The notes under the pieces: model-generated
The model's database searches: none
What the model was told of the DNA's origin: nothing
Seen by the model: only the letters and a program-made list of their open reading frames with translations
DNA from: a virus
Virus record (IMG/VR): IMGVR_UViG_3300006654_000138
Span: 1 to 57,370 of that record
Strand: one strand, 5' to 3'
DNA: 57,370 nt
Made by a program: the position numbers and the translations under genes
Part shown: piece after piece, positions 49,901-56,873 of the stretch
Layout: each line of letters opens with the position of its first letter
Numbering within the stretch: position 1 is the stretch's first letter

Positions 49901-52121
49901 CTGCTGGATCATTACCAAACAAGCCGCCTTGCTCGCCTTGGCTTTCGGCAAAGCCTGCTTGGCGCACTTCATTGGCTAGCAACTCGCGCTGATTGTCGTT
50001 GGTCGGCTTCACTCGCTGGAAGACGCCCACGGCGGCAAGCTGTTGGTCGGGGTCGGCAAAAGAACGACCGATAACCGCGCCGTCCTTCTCAGTGATTACC
50101 TTGTTAAGCACCGCACCAAACGGCTCAGTGTCCAGTTTGGCAATGTCGGCACCGTCGCGCACAAGCTGAGTACGCGGCAGGTTACTCTCGCGTATCACCG
50201 TATCGATATCGCCTTCGCTATTACGGAACACCTTGGCGGCATCCATTGCGGTGGCGCTACCTGCAGCAATGTTCGCCTCGGCGGCCGCACGGCGTGCATC
50301 CTCAACAGTAACGCCATCGGCTTCTCTCAATACAATGGCGTTCACGTCAGGCTGCTGCAGCTGACGAGCCAAGTTAATGCGGTGGTGGCCATCAGCCGCG
50401 TACACGCTTCCGTCGGTACGCTCATGCAGGATTAGATTGCCTGCGCGCAAGTCATCCCACTTCTCGATGCCTTCCAGGCGAGTATCCACGCCCTCCTCAT
50501 TGACTTCGGTGCGGAACTGGTAGGCTTCAGGGTCTATTTGAATGCTCTCAACGGGCACGCGACGCGGCATTTTTGTGTCCGGGTCTGCAGAAGGCTGATC
50601 GGGGGCAAGCACTGGTTCTGCCTGCGATACCTCTTGCGGCGCTTCATCCCTCTGTTCATTCTGGCGAGCCACTACCGGCGCTGCAGGCGGTGCTAGCGAT
50701 TCATCGGCCACCTGCTCGCCGTTAATCGTGACCGTGGTGTCGGGCAGGTTGGCATTAGGATCGTAGTCAGCAATGCCATCTTGTGCGGCCTGCTCGCGCC
50801 ACGCTTCTTCCCAGCGGCGCTGGGCATCCATATCCAAGCCTGCTGCTTGCTCTGGTGCCGCTTCGGCTTCTGGCTCAGCGTCAACCGTAGGCTCTGGCTC
50901 TTGAGCAGGCTGTGATTGCGGCTCTCGGTTATCGTACTGCTCATTAATAGCGGCAATATCTTCTGGCGTGCGCTCACGGACGGCATCATTAGGCGTGCGT
51001 TCAGGCGTGGCGTCTAAGCCGCCACCGGCTGCGCCCGCAAGGCCAAGGCCGCCGCCGAACATACCGCCCAATACAGCATCGCCAAACGTACCCTCGCTTA
51101 TATCTTGGTTGCCACCAATGGCGCGGTTGGTATTAGCGCGAGCCATCATGGTCTCGCTTACTTCCTGTAGTGCTTCGGCAGGCGCTTGAAGGCCGACACT
51201 ACCCACTGCGCGGCCTGCGATGCCGCCGCCAATTGCTTTTTGCATAGGGCCAAGCACGTAACTGGTGACCGCACCGCCAGCCGCACCTATGGGCGCACCG
51301 CCCAAGAAGGCTGCCGCGCCTGCGGTTTTGGCAGTCTGCTGCTGGGCTTCATCATGGCTTAGGCCGTTATCACGCAAATCGCGGTATAGCGTTGACGCTT
51401 CACTCAGCTGCGTCTCATCCATCCCCATAACGCGCTCTTCGGCCTCGCTGGCTTGCGAGCCACCGGCCTGCGTACCGCCCATTAACGTCATGGCCACCGC
51501 CACACGCTGCGGCGAGCCTGCGAGCATGGTGGCCGCCTGCGGTGCAAACTGGCCGATTAGGCCAGCCATTTGCGCGGCATAGCCGGTCACGCTGGGGTCT
51601 TCTCCCATGGACCAAGTGCTAGGTTTGAACACGTCGCCTTCTGGCGTGCTGTTCTTCATTACTTCGCGGAAGACCTCGGTCTGGCTGGCGTCAATTTGCT
51701 CCGAACCTTTCTGCATCCAGCCTTCAAACGCCTGGAACGCATCGCTCGGTGCCATGCCGCCAAGCGCGGCATCGCCTTTGTCGATCAGGTCGCCCAAGCC
51801 CAGTTTGCGCAGTCCGGACTCCACTAAATCGCCACCCCAGGAAAGGAAATCGCCCGCACCACCAATGGCAAAGCCGGTGCCGCTGACGCCACCTTCTAGC
51901 GCTTCCAGTCCAAAGTCACTCGCGCGAATGGAGTCAGACGGCTGCTCGGTAGGCGATTGAAGCTGCTCTCGCTGTGGCGCGCGCTCCATGGCCAATCCTG
52001 TTGGCTCTGCTGGCTGTTCACTAGCAGCGGGCGCTTCCTGGCTTGCATAACGCTCCCACGGTTTGGCAGGCGCGGCATTTGAGGGCTGCTGTTGCTGATA
52101 CTTTTCCCATGGTGCTGCCAT
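40914..52121 (-). CDS. Giant polyvalent/internal virion protein (about 3,735 aa)
   Basis: One open frame of 11,208 nt. The start is ATG 52121 (GGAG upstream), overlapping the preceding stop by one base. Domains in order: a Gly/Ala-rich N-terminus with hydrophobic stretches (to about 370); a ParB/sulfiredoxin-like domain (about 518-640, VPVESIQIDPEAYQFR and YAADGHHRINLARQ); a superfamily 2 helicase with GTGTGKT (about 1615), DEAH (about 1700) and QIEGRIYRVG (about 2125), closest to the strawberry-notch type; an N6-methylase-like domain with VLEPSAGHGA and VMNPPFG (about 2320); a zincin-like HEAVGHKG (about 2627); and a C-terminal LPD38-like region. Such polyvalent proteins are injected with phage DNA and counter host defences. 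It is the last gene of the late operon. Confidence 0.92.
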   Translation of the reverse strand: MAAPWEKYQQQQPSNAAPAKPWERYASQEAPAASEQPAEPTGLAMERAPQREQLQSPTEQPSDSIRASDFGLEALEGGVSGTGFAIGGAGDFLSWGGDLVESGLRKLGLGDLIDKGDAALGGMAPSDAFQAFEGWMQKGSEQIDASQTEVFREVMKNSTPEGDVFKPSTWSMGEDPSVTGYAAQMAGLIGQFAPQAATMLAGSPQRVAVAMTLMGGTQAGGSQASEAEERVMGMDETQLSEASTLYRDLRDNGLSHDEAQQQTAKTAGAAAFLGGAPIGAAGGAVTSYVLGPMQKAIGGGIAGRAVGSVGLQAPAEALQEVSETMMARANTNRAIGGNQDISEGTFGDAVLGGMFGGGLGLAGAAGGGLDATPERTPNDAVRERTPEDIAAINEQYDNREPQSQPAQEPEPTVDAEPEAEAAPEQAAGLDMDAQRRWEEAWREQAAQDGIADYDPNANLPDTTVTINGEQVADESLAPPAAPVVARQNEQRDEAPQEVSQAEPVLAPDQPSADPDTKMPRRVPVESIQIDPEAYQFRTEVNEEGVDTRLEGIEKWDDLRAGNLILHERTDGSVYAADGHHRINLARQLQQPDVNAIVLREADGVTVEDARRAAAEANIAAGSATAMDAAKVFRNSEGDIDTVIRESNLPRTQLVRDGADIAKLDTEPFGAVLNKVITEKDGAVIGRSFADPDQQLAAVGVFQRVKPTNDNQRELLANEVRQAGFAESQGEQGGLFGNDPAESLIGERVKVMDSLRQTLVRDKRLFATLNDNAKTAEQAGNRIAKDRNNALQETSADAIALLERATTTPEINQQINDAARRVKDGETLASVTRELKEALLNGTNSPAASEGRTPAPSSGQADQAGQDAGRSEPVPASNDARTARSGEQRPRPGAGAQAEPAVTLKTDGTPFQTRRAVELSRRFRDTPNAQPVEVEGGWGFAVADTPMQNAESTKPAGQNVSGLTSLPYGGKRWNKGTKTAEEMSGQAPIVDYSGRRVVLKDVNGVTVPFYQSTGAGGKAATKPGQWYPFTGIGSDGWINKLGDADISQYYGSPALRQAAQELDATVGDIRSRDDIPKTGTTGTGQAFIDAVNSAFDGQQVSANNQPDSKINVQSSVDALKTAVDSQTSDLALETQTEESLAQREQEVQAAEQTEADQRNQEAQRAQADRDADDFVLSGSNRTADIAASRGQNDIFGAQPAAQPPSEPPATTPKASKPRKPAKLNPRQQRASEAFGGAVPGDTITMSSDVGYARTGNGYRVNAIGKDGSLDITNTESGSSTVISQGEWLGAYRNANATLAQVVSQPEPDSEAQSQDSAWGDTNTLVSRDRAEEIRARLRAKLGQLNSGIDPEMLSLGTELAAFHLEAGARRFTDFARTMARDLGTNVEQIRPYLRAWYNGGRDMMEDSGLDVTGMDDPGAVREALNTLTNEGDADVSSTGQRTEPDTGVSAAENDVGREAVRDGSGRAQRSSRGSSPSTGSARGARSSGNRLSENRTGTGRAGSDNRVHRGNGQYDASGQPTGRDDSGRSRDGDDGGAPTDARASRTVTRHAQKTVDAVSEAAPAAIAQDDVVPASLDSIAETLPQLLKVQQEDVAFAERRFFEANGRGVLFANGTGTGKTYSGLGVAKRHALMGRPNILIVVPSDKIARDWMTAGENVDLGIKQLRDTRDNGGEGAVITTYANMRQNNSLAEREWDLIIADEAHNLLQRDEFQETGALSTLRALTGYPGSARRLAEMQRPDLVERLETLRSQAEAARVQSLDSGRGEDANRETRLSEERKQVADELDQLAKDIEQTQASKWEARDTRAAFLSATPFAYRKSVEWANGYLFDYAEGQPEQDRVRSYNEGDARESFFMQNFGYQMRYNKLNAPGPEVDIGLMEREFNEKLKREGAMRARMLEVDQDYDRRFQLVADGIGTRIDEGLEWLQDRARTARDKAREGDDAAQAEASAWAELSERISKRFSYLNRAYLLESIKAKHAIPYIEQHLKQGRKVVVFHDYNQGGGFHPFRPMAGEGDSSIFKRLEAERPDLYNLDLSGLPSPRDALSKAFGDKLVEFNGTIGKAERAKNVERFNRDGSGVDVIAVQSDAGGAGISLHDTAGKHQRVLLNLGLPVKPTAAIQIEGRIYRVGVQSDAIMRYMSTGLSMERSMVASKLAERAGTAENLAMGNLARALKDNIIEAYQDADNYPAGMEGEGVGGKELDRTAAEMTDFDRARSFYYGQQKRNARNKSREGKDYFATPEPVGLKMVEWAGIRAGDDVLEPSAGHGAIARWIPETAQTHLVEPSYELASRLRLAAGDAKVYETTFEDLAKSNKYDSIVMNPPFGLGGSTAIAHLDRAFKTHLRQGGRVVALIPTGPAADKRFDKWFEETEGVSMAADIKLPTSTFERAATKVATRIVVLDKRADDEGGAPSRLIDLSNADSINSLFDRMESVDIGRDRPEPPTEAQVDAAAANLSGQGVSFETAQTMHAKKGIELFVAKMNGRVERETFNALRDIAKANGGYWSSYKRDGAIPGFQFESAGQRQAFIDAASGSLSDQRYSVNPQSDRPEAPPTAEDVAAALEGMSEQLGDFEVVANTTELPPMSLLKMALNGVNPLDVRGFYEGNRLYVIAANNDSVDQAVKTAIHEAVGHKGVRDVLGDELVPVMRQLYNRLPHSKIGRQARDEVLRDYPFLDRNNPDDQVTIAEEMVANLIEKGHRPAAWQRAVAKIKELLRRAFPAIPWTTTDVLELGEKSRDYLRRLQAEADQGNADNMTFAMRRRVDQSRVSDEFKDLDADQAEALDMIGPLSATGSAMAKVREVWDRAAVKLRAGLVDKYAALKELDEKALGRDFIESSTASSSWILARMAPAAQGALHTLIHSGRIRLNPEQKVIELQEGEKNSLHEVLAQLGDAAEVSRFMGWIAGNRAEKLREQGRENYFEERHIRGLMELNNGRAKNGEARRTLYPKVFEQFQAIRDDVLSIAEQSGLLRKAMSEPEAALVIARQYGAPEALVNQLKRADVSMRNDADGDMLDNAQAIYAQARQELEQWLDTYVNDTVQPDALNTPDQQYDNIMQEWASLTRDQREIWAEEFYVPFYRVLDENTHDIQGPASTAGLTRQRAYQRLKGADMRIGDLLENTLMNYHHLLSASLKNQAATQAIENAMAVGIAGEVSESSRDPKSSTFILRDGKQVFYEISDDLVYKALVNMTDAGMKAVMDSSGMKAMRWFKRLLTNMVTVTPEFVAANTIRDSLQSAAVTPAGMNPLWNAVRGAGYYANKRNRAQMIASGGSFNFGHLYGDRSDELKAQLNRNLRRAKVINDPAAALQAGKFLWRRWNEATEFAENINRAKVYQANLDKGKLYAAFQARDLMDFSSHGSWFMTRFLIDTVPFLNARIQGTDKLYRDGFKPTLLTTFGKGSDSDKVRAKRFSIVTGALMVASIGLLMQNNDDEEYQALPEWQKDTYWYIRNGDDAYFIPKPFEVGAISTMAERVTQQFIDDTAGGDLFKERLWHMISQTFSFSPVPQAAAPLLDIYANRDPFRDRPIEPYFDQKLSPSLRFRSSTTMPARWLSGGLENAVGNDSMLALSPLQIDYLVNGYLGSVGGYAAGMADTFWRRANGQQAPSRRWTESRPIRRFYRDLETPAYSTRYMDVFYKGLQEADRVYSDLRKMEEMGAIEEARELAQNKGDLLRLRKQLQDARGDLSDINKRMDQVRQSAEMDPDYKRRELERLRTVRNRIVEVLGREVEQQRLANDA

Positions 52122-53365
52122 TAGCGCGCTCTCCAATTGTCCGGATTAGCGGGGTCGCCGCCTAAAAATTCATAACCGTCTTCTACGTGGCCGACTTGCG
52201 GAGCGCCTGGCTGAGTGTTTTCCGGCTGCTGGTCTGGCTGTTGTGCCGGCTGTTGATTGGCGGCTTGTTGGCCTCCAGGTCGGTCAAAGGCTTGGCGTGA
52301 GGCCACATCTAACTCCTGAGCTAATTGCTCACGGCGGGCAGATAGCTCTACGCGCGCTTCTTCTGATAAAGAGTACGAGTCCAGCTGTTCATCAACCCGG
52401 TCAAGCTCATCGCCAAGGAAGCTGATATAGCGGGTGTCCATTTGCGAGCTCTCACCAGCCCTGGCGCGCACCGCTTCGTAGGCTTCAGCAAAGGAGGAGT
52501 AAACGCCTCGCCCTACCAGTGCTTCGGCCTCTTGGATACGGCTTGGTGTGCTGCCACCACTGCCCCCTGCTTGAGGCGCACGCCCAATCACCTGCTTCGT
52601 TTCGCCAGTCACCGTATTACGCTGCAGGATAGAGCCGCCCGGCCCTTCAACTTGCTCCCAGCGCTCCTGCGAGTCACCACGCAGCAGGCTGAGCACCTGA
52701 GTCGCACGCTGCTGGGCTTCTGGCGTGCGCATGGTATTGCGTAGCAAACGCATGCCTTGCACTTGCTCCACCAGCTTCTCAACCGGCACATACTTCACCA
52801 AGTCGTCGTCTGCGGTGCCACGCCCTTCGGTCATCGGTGCGCGGTAGGTGTTGCCGTCATCACCCACGACTTCAAGCTCAAGCGCGACGCTTTGGCCGTC
52901 CGGGGCTGGGTACATAGCCACCACACGCTTTTGGCCACCCTCGCCACGGTTAATCTCGGCGCCAAACATCTGGTTGAGCGCTTCCAGGCTTTCGGGGTTA
53001 TTGGCATCCACTGGCGTATTGGGGTCAATGACTGCCATAGCTTGCTCGATAGAGGCATCGGTCTGCGGGTCGAGCGCGGCCCAAAACTTCGGGTACCGGC
53101 GCAGGGTTTCCAGCTCGTCTTCGGCGACGTCCATGCCGGAGCCGATCTTGCCGAGCGTGAACTGTATTTCTTCCATATCGCGCTGCCGCTGCACATCTTC
53201 TTGCTGGGCGCTGAACTGTTGCTTCTGCATGTCGAATTGCTCGGCTTGCATCGCATCCTGTTTTTCAGCGCGCTCGTTCTGGAATTGCTGTTGCTGATAC
53301 TGGTTCATCAGCCCAAAGCCTTGCGCAAAGCCGCTGGCCAAGCCGCGTGTATCGAGTCCTGACAT
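52121..53365 (-). CDS. Internal virion-like protein (414 aa)
   Basis: ATG 53365 begins a Gln-rich coiled-coil N-terminus (NQYQQQQFQNERAEKQDAMQ; residues 20-75), followed by a mixed domain (MYPAPDGQSVALELEVVGDD) and another coiled coil near residue 310. The C-terminus is Gln/Pro-rich. Its composition resembles internal core proteins of podoviruses that are ejected with the genome. Coupled to the giant gene by TAATG. The function is inferred from build and position. Confidence 0.7.
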   Translation of the reverse strand: MSGLDTRGLASGFAQGFGLMNQYQQQQFQNERAEKQDAMQAEQFDMQKQQFSAQQEDVQRQRDMEEIQFTLGKIGSGMDVAEDELETLRRYPKFWAALDPQTDASIEQAMAVIDPNTPVDANNPESLEALNQMFGAEINRGEGGQKRVVAMYPAPDGQSVALELEVVGDDGNTYRAPMTEGRGTADDDLVKYVPVEKLVEQVQGMRLLRNTMRTPEAQQRATQVLSLLRGDSQERWEQVEGPGGSILQRNTVTGETKQVIGRAPQAGGSGGSTPSRIQEAEALVGRGVYSSFAEAYEAVRARAGESSQMDTRYISFLGDELDRVDEQLDSYSLSEEARVELSARREQLAQELDVASRQAFDRPGGQQAANQQPAQQPDQQPENTQPGAPQVGHVEDGYEFLGGDPANPDNWRAR

Positions 53366-53374
53366 AGTGACCTC

Positions 53375-53614
53375 CTAAAAGATTGAGCTGGCAAGAAAGC
53401 CAACGCCCGCGCCAATCGCAGCGCCTACTGGCCCACCGGCCATCATGCCGATACCTGCGCCGGTGCCGACGGCACTCATCTTCTGGGCGCGCTCGGCCTG
53501 CTTCATCTGCTCTTCTTGCAGCTTGGCTTGACGCTGCTGGCCTGCGAGGTCGCTTAATCCTTGCATGGCCTGGCCTTCCATTTGTTGGCGAAGGCCTAAT
53601 AGTCCGTAGCTCAT
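53375..53614 (-). CDS. Small glycine-rich membrane-active protein (79 aa)
   Basis: The N-terminal 45 residues are a charged helix. Residues 48-79 (GTGAGIGMMAGGPVGAAIGA, then GVGFLASSIF) form a Gly zipper-like hydrophobic stretch able to insert into membranes. ATG 53614 overlaps the upstream stop. Similar small proteins among internal virion genes are thought to help pore formation at DNA entry. Confidence 0.65.
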   Translation of the reverse strand: MSYGLLGLRQQMEGQAMQGLSDLAGQQRQAKLQEEQMKQAERAQKMSAVGTGAGIGMMAGGPVGAAIGAGVGFLASSIF

Positions 53615-54087
53615 TGGTTCATCACCCTGTCAGGAATATTGGAGAGGCCCATGCCGCCCGCCAGAATGGCATTTTGACGGTCTTGGGCAGAGATGCGCGC
53701 TTCGTTGCCTGCGCTCACCATTGAGGCGCTGCGCTCAACGCTGGTGCGGCGCTGTTCTGCCGCTTGCTGCTGTGGCGTTAGGTTGATGCCGAATCCTTGG
53801 CGCTGCTGGGCAAGCCCTTGCTGGCTGCTGTCGAATGCCAAGCCCACCGCGTTACTGGCATTGGCAGCGGCTGCGCCTGGGGCGTTGTTGTCTTGGGCCA
53901 CACGGGCCAGCTCATCGACGTAGGGGGCGAAGCGGTTTCTCCAGTCTGCCCATTGGGCGCGGTTGAGCTGGCCGAGTAGCCGCGAGGCCCCTTGGTCGCC
54001 GCGCATGGCTTGATTGGGGTCGACGCGCTGCTGCGCGGTTTCAGAGGGGGCGTAACTAATCTGCCCTAGCGTGGGTTGGTATTGCAT
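53611..54087 (-). CDS. Internal virion-region protein (158 aa)
   Basis: The protein is Gln/Ala/Asn-rich (LGQLNRAQWADWRNRFAPYV and GINLTPQQQAAEQRRTSVER) and mainly helical, without hydrophobic segments. It shares its style with the 222-aa and 414-aa neighbours, and all are likely ejection proteins or their chaperones. Start ATG 54087. No defined family is recognised. Confidence 0.65.
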   Translation of the reverse strand: MQYQPTLGQISYAPSETAQQRVDPNQAMRGDQGASRLLGQLNRAQWADWRNRFAPYVDELARVAQDNNAPGAAAANASNAVGLAFDSSQQGLAQQRQGFGINLTPQQQAAEQRRTSVERSASMVSAGNEARISAQDRQNAILAGGMGLSNIPDRVMNQ

Positions 54088-54096
54088 AGCACCTCC

Positions 54097-54765
54097 TTAG
54101 AAACCGCCAAAGTAGCCAGCACCCTGACCGGGAGCGACGCTTCCCGTATTGACTTGCTGGTAAAGATCAAGACCTGCAGCTGGCGGGGTACTACCACTGC
54201 TGTTCAAGCCGTAAGCGGCTCCGGCACCGGCAACCTGACCAAGAAGCTGCAAATTAGCGCTGCGTCGATTGAACTGATTCGCCGCTGACTGGCGGGCATC
54301 GGCGGCTGATTGGCTGGCAATATTCGATAAGCCTTGCTGTGCCTGTCCCGCTTGGCCCTGACCAATGGCTACGATATTTTGCAGGCCCTGAATCTGCTGG
54401 TTCTCTTGCTCGAACTGAGCGCGCCCGAGGGTTTCGCCGCCTGCGCTGGCACCGCCAAGAGCAATGCCGCTCATAGCCGACTGATAGCGGCCGCTAGCAG
54501 GGTTAATACCTGCCTGCCCGAGCTGTGCCCCAACCTGCTGGCTTGCCTCGCCTGTGGCCTGCTGCTGGCTCTGCATGGTGCGGCCTGCGATGTAGCTCAT
54601 ATTGCCCGCATTGGTCATATCGCCCACTGATTCCATGTAAGCGTTTTCCAGCGGTGCCAGCTTCTCTTGTGCGAAGTTCCATTTCTCCGCAGCGACCGCT
54701 GCCAGCTCGCGTTGCTCAGGCGTATCCTTAACCGTGTTGTCACCACCACCGCCGTCGCCGCTCAT
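54097..54765 (-). CDS. Internal virion-region protein (222 aa)
   Basis: From ATG 54765 (overlapping the upstream stop as ATGA) the protein has a Gly-rich start, a helical part with EKWNFAQEKLAPLENAYMES, then a long Ala/Gln/Gly region (SGIALGGASAGGETLGRAQF) resembling tail-core proteins of T7-like internal virion modules. The C-terminus ends in Gly and Phe. A longer frame to 54903 is not used because the 54765 ATG is coupled. Confidence 0.7.
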   Translation of the reverse strand: MSGDGGGGDNTVKDTPEQRELAAVAAEKWNFAQEKLAPLENAYMESVGDMTNAGNMSYIAGRTMQSQQQATGEASQQVGAQLGQAGINPASGRYQSAMSGIALGGASAGGETLGRAQFEQENQQIQGLQNIVAIGQGQAGQAQQGLSNIASQSAADARQSAANQFNRRSANLQLLGQVAGAGAAYGLNSSGSTPPAAGLDLYQQVNTGSVAPGQGAGYFGGF

Positions 54766-55247
54766 TGGCTTTCCTCCTCTTCTACTGCTGGCGTCTTGTT
54801 GAGCGATGCCATGTAATCGCCAAGTGTATCTTCGTGAATATGCTGACGAACCGGCACGCTGACCTGATTCATCCAATCGTAACCACCTACCAAGTAGGCG
54901 CACTGGATCAGTACCGTGGCGAGCTGGTCGCGGAGCACAAAGGCAATCGAGCGGTAGTGGTGATTGTCGGTGCGCTCAAGGCACGCGCTATCTCGCCAGT
55001 CTTGTAATGCGCTGGCCATTAGTGGGCGAAGGTAGGGCTCGTGCTGGCGATAGAACGGGTTAGCGGGCAGCTCGATCAGCGCTTCCCAAAACGTGCGGAT
55101 AAGCGTCGCGTCGGTGACCGGATTGTCTTTATCAATCAGGTCATCGAGGGTCTGAGAAATGCGGAAAAGCGACTCACAGAAGGCAGCGGCGCTTTCATTA
55201 TTTTGTAGCACGCTGCGTAAAAACACAGCTTCATCTTGACGGGGCAT
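54762..55247 (-). CDS. Hypothetical late protein (161 aa)
   Basis: ATG 55247 follows GAGGTG, which sits in the GTGA hairpin at 55252-55263. The protein is helical (SAAAFCESLFRISQTLDDLI; FVLRDQLATVLIQCAYLVGG) and acidic at its end. No membrane protein signature is convincing. It belongs to the internal virion block by position. Family not recognised. Confidence 0.6.
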   Translation of the reverse strand: MPRQDEAVFLRSVLQNNESAAAFCESLFRISQTLDDLIDKDNPVTDATLIRTFWEALIELPANPFYRQHEPYLRPLMASALQDWRDSACLERTDNHHYRSIAFVLRDQLATVLIQCAYLVGGYDWMNQVSVPVRQHIHEDTLGDYMASLNKTPAVEEEESQ

Positions 55248-55251
55248 GCGG

Positions 55252-55263
55252 CACCTCACGGTG
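55252..55263 (-). promoter_or_regulatory. GTGA-loop hairpin over the RBS of the 161-aa gene
   Basis: CACC-GTGA-GGTG on the minus strand. Relative to the common CGCC/GGCG stem, the second pair changes from G-C to A-T, a compensated change. Its GAGGTG provides the ribosome binding site, as at 926-937. Confidence 0.5.
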
Positions 55264-55291
55264 GGGCAATTTAAAGGAACAGTGTAGCAGG

Positions 55292-55669
55292 TTACGGCGC
55301 GAGCTGGCCTTGTAGCTCACTGGCAATGCGGTGCATTTCGACCGCCGTCTCGGCTTCACGTATCTGCTTTTTGGCCTTCAGTCGCGCAGATTCAATCTTG
55401 GCGCTCAACGCCTGCCACTTTTGACGGGCCAGCAGCACCGAGTCAACCACCTCTTGATTTGTGACGCCTAGCGCTTCAGCCTCGGCAGCAATCATTGGCC
55501 CACCGCCTGCAAGCGCTTCCTGATGCTTGAGTTCATACGTCATCGACTGACCGGGGCCAGGAGTCAAATGTCGCATACGAGCGTTCTCTGCCCCCTGATC
55601 CACAAGGCCGAGAAAGTGGCGTTCGGCGCTATCACGATCATTAAACGTACTGGCTTTAAGCGTTGCCAA
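55292..55669 (-). CDS. Hypothetical late protein (125 aa)
   Basis: Residues 1-60 have a mixed fold with NDRDSAERHFLGLVDQGAEN, then a helical tail (VLLARQKWQALSAKIESARL). The C-terminal helix resembles those of tail fibre assembly or DUF4376-like proteins. It overlaps the end of the upstream 119-aa gene by 14 nt. Function not clear. Confidence 0.6.
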   Translation of the reverse strand: MATLKASTFNDRDSAERHFLGLVDQGAENARMRHLTPGPGQSMTYELKHQEALAGGGPMIAAEAEALGVTNQEVVDSVLLARQKWQALSAKIESARLKAKKQIREAETAVEMHRIASELQGQLAP

Positions 55670-56015
55670 CCGTCACCTCCAGCTCATGATCTAGATAACG
55701 AACGTGTCCACTAAAGATGATCGTATAAGTGCCCGGAACATCATACTCAATCACTAGCGGTTCATTATCCGCAATAGTTTCCATGCCGTTGGTTTCAACC
55801 TTTACACCAGACGGAACCCCTTCAAAAGTAACGACCAATCCTCTAGTGTTTTGCTGATAATTGAGTGCTTCCTTTCTACAAATAACGCCCAATGTATTGT
55901 CAAAGTAATGAGTTGTGTCCCTTATTTCACTACTACACTCGACATAACGCATCGGCCCAGAAATGATGCTTTCTATACGACCTTCAACTGAAACAAAAGC
56001 ATATCTATTGAACAT
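55656..56015 (-). CDS. Hypothetical tail-associated protein (119 aa)
   Basis: A beta-rich small protein (YAFVSVEGRIESIISGPMRY; VPGTYTIIFSGHVRYLDHEL) that ends in an Ig-like strand pattern. It starts at ATG 56015, 3 nt after the tail tip protein stop. Composition is AT-richer than most of the late operon. Small beta proteins after fibre genes are often caps or fibre tips; this is inference. Confidence 0.6.
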   Translation of the reverse strand: MFNRYAFVSVEGRIESIISGPMRYVECSSEIRDTTHYFDNTLGVICRKEALNYQQNTRGLVVTFEGVPSGVKVETNGMETIADNEPLVIEYDVPGTYTIIFSGHVRYLDHELEVTVGNA

Positions 56016-56018
56016 AAA

Positions 56019-56873
56019 TTACCTCTTAACGGTAAGTGCTTGAATGAAGCGATTAAAGGCACCACCCGAGTTTCCAGTTCGGGACAGTTGTATTTGCACT
56101 ATAGCTGCGCCAGTACCAGCGCCTAACAGATAGCCTCCCGAAAACAAGCCACGTGCGCGCGCAAATACAGTCCCCGAACCGGTGTTATATGCCCTAGCAG
56201 AGTCACTGACGATTGTGTTATAGACCGCAGCCTCCCGATAGTTTATTACCAACCGGGCAGATACAGACGCATCGGCAACTGCCGACGATGAGTCGTCTGC
56301 GCGACAAGAACAACCAAACGTCAGATGTATAGGAGCATTGGCACGACTAACCCAAAGTGTTTGTACGGTAGTCCAGTTAGTACCTAAACTTATCCCAGAT
56401 TCAGTGAAAGAAGCCACAGGCACTGTTACAGCTTGACCCTTGATCTGCAAAGTATCGACGTATGCATCGCCGGTGAATATCTTGTTGCCATCTATCAGCG
56501 TAGAATCGGGGCGCGTCCAGTTATTAATACTACCTACGCCCTGAGCTATATCGCCAGCCGTCGTATTGCCAATCTGAACCGAGTTTCTAATGCGCCCCTC
56601 GTTTAGCTCGAAGTTACCGCTCTGGTATATCGCCCAGCCAGAAACACCTGACCGAAAATTATTTGAAAAAACGTTGCCATAAAACTTTGCTGCTTCAGCA
56701 ACGCTTAAATTATCCGCCTCAATCAGCTCACCCTTTAGCTTGCCTGCAACGGTAGTAACAGGATTCCCGCGACTATCGGTTATTTTGCCAAACGATATAG
56801 GGCCAAGCTGGCCTTCTTGAATGGATGCGTTTCTGATAAATGCGGTATCAATGTGACCGTGGGACCAGACCAT
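56019..56873 (-). CDS. C-terminal part of the tail tip / fibre protein
   Basis: The frame as shown starts at ATG 56873, but only from 56854 downward does it match the tail gene: residues after HIDTAFIRNASIQEGQLGPI are identical to the end of the 922..1 gene. Joined through the repeat, the protein is about 552 aa. This part has KGELIEADNLSVAEAAKFYG, then beta-rich fibre sequence (PDSTLIDGNKIFTGDAYVDT, QKSRTGNSGG-type strands) and ends RFIQALTVKR. DUF1983-like tip proteins often carry such a variable C-terminus that binds the receptor. The first seven codons (MVWSHGH) belong to the other side of the joint. Confidence 0.75.
   Translation of the reverse strand: MVWSHGHIDTAFIRNASIQEGQLGPISFGKITDSRGNPVTTVAGKLKGELIEADNLSVAEAAKFYGNVFSNNFRSGVSGWAIYQSGNFELNEGRIRNSVQIGNTTAGDIAQGVGSINNWTRPDSTLIDGNKIFTGDAYVDTLQIKGQAVTVPVASFTESGISLGTNWTTVQTLWVSRANAPIHLTFGCSCRADDSSSAVADASVSARLVINYREAAVYNTIVSDSARAYNTGSGTVFARARGLFSGGYLLGAGTGAAIVQIQLSRTGNSGGAFNRFIQALTVKR
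56756..56854. repeat. 99-bp direct repeat, copy 2
   Basis: Identical to bases 1-99. Sequence to the left (below 56756) continues the tail gene; sequence to the right (56855 on) has no match to base 100 onward. Confidence 0.9.
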
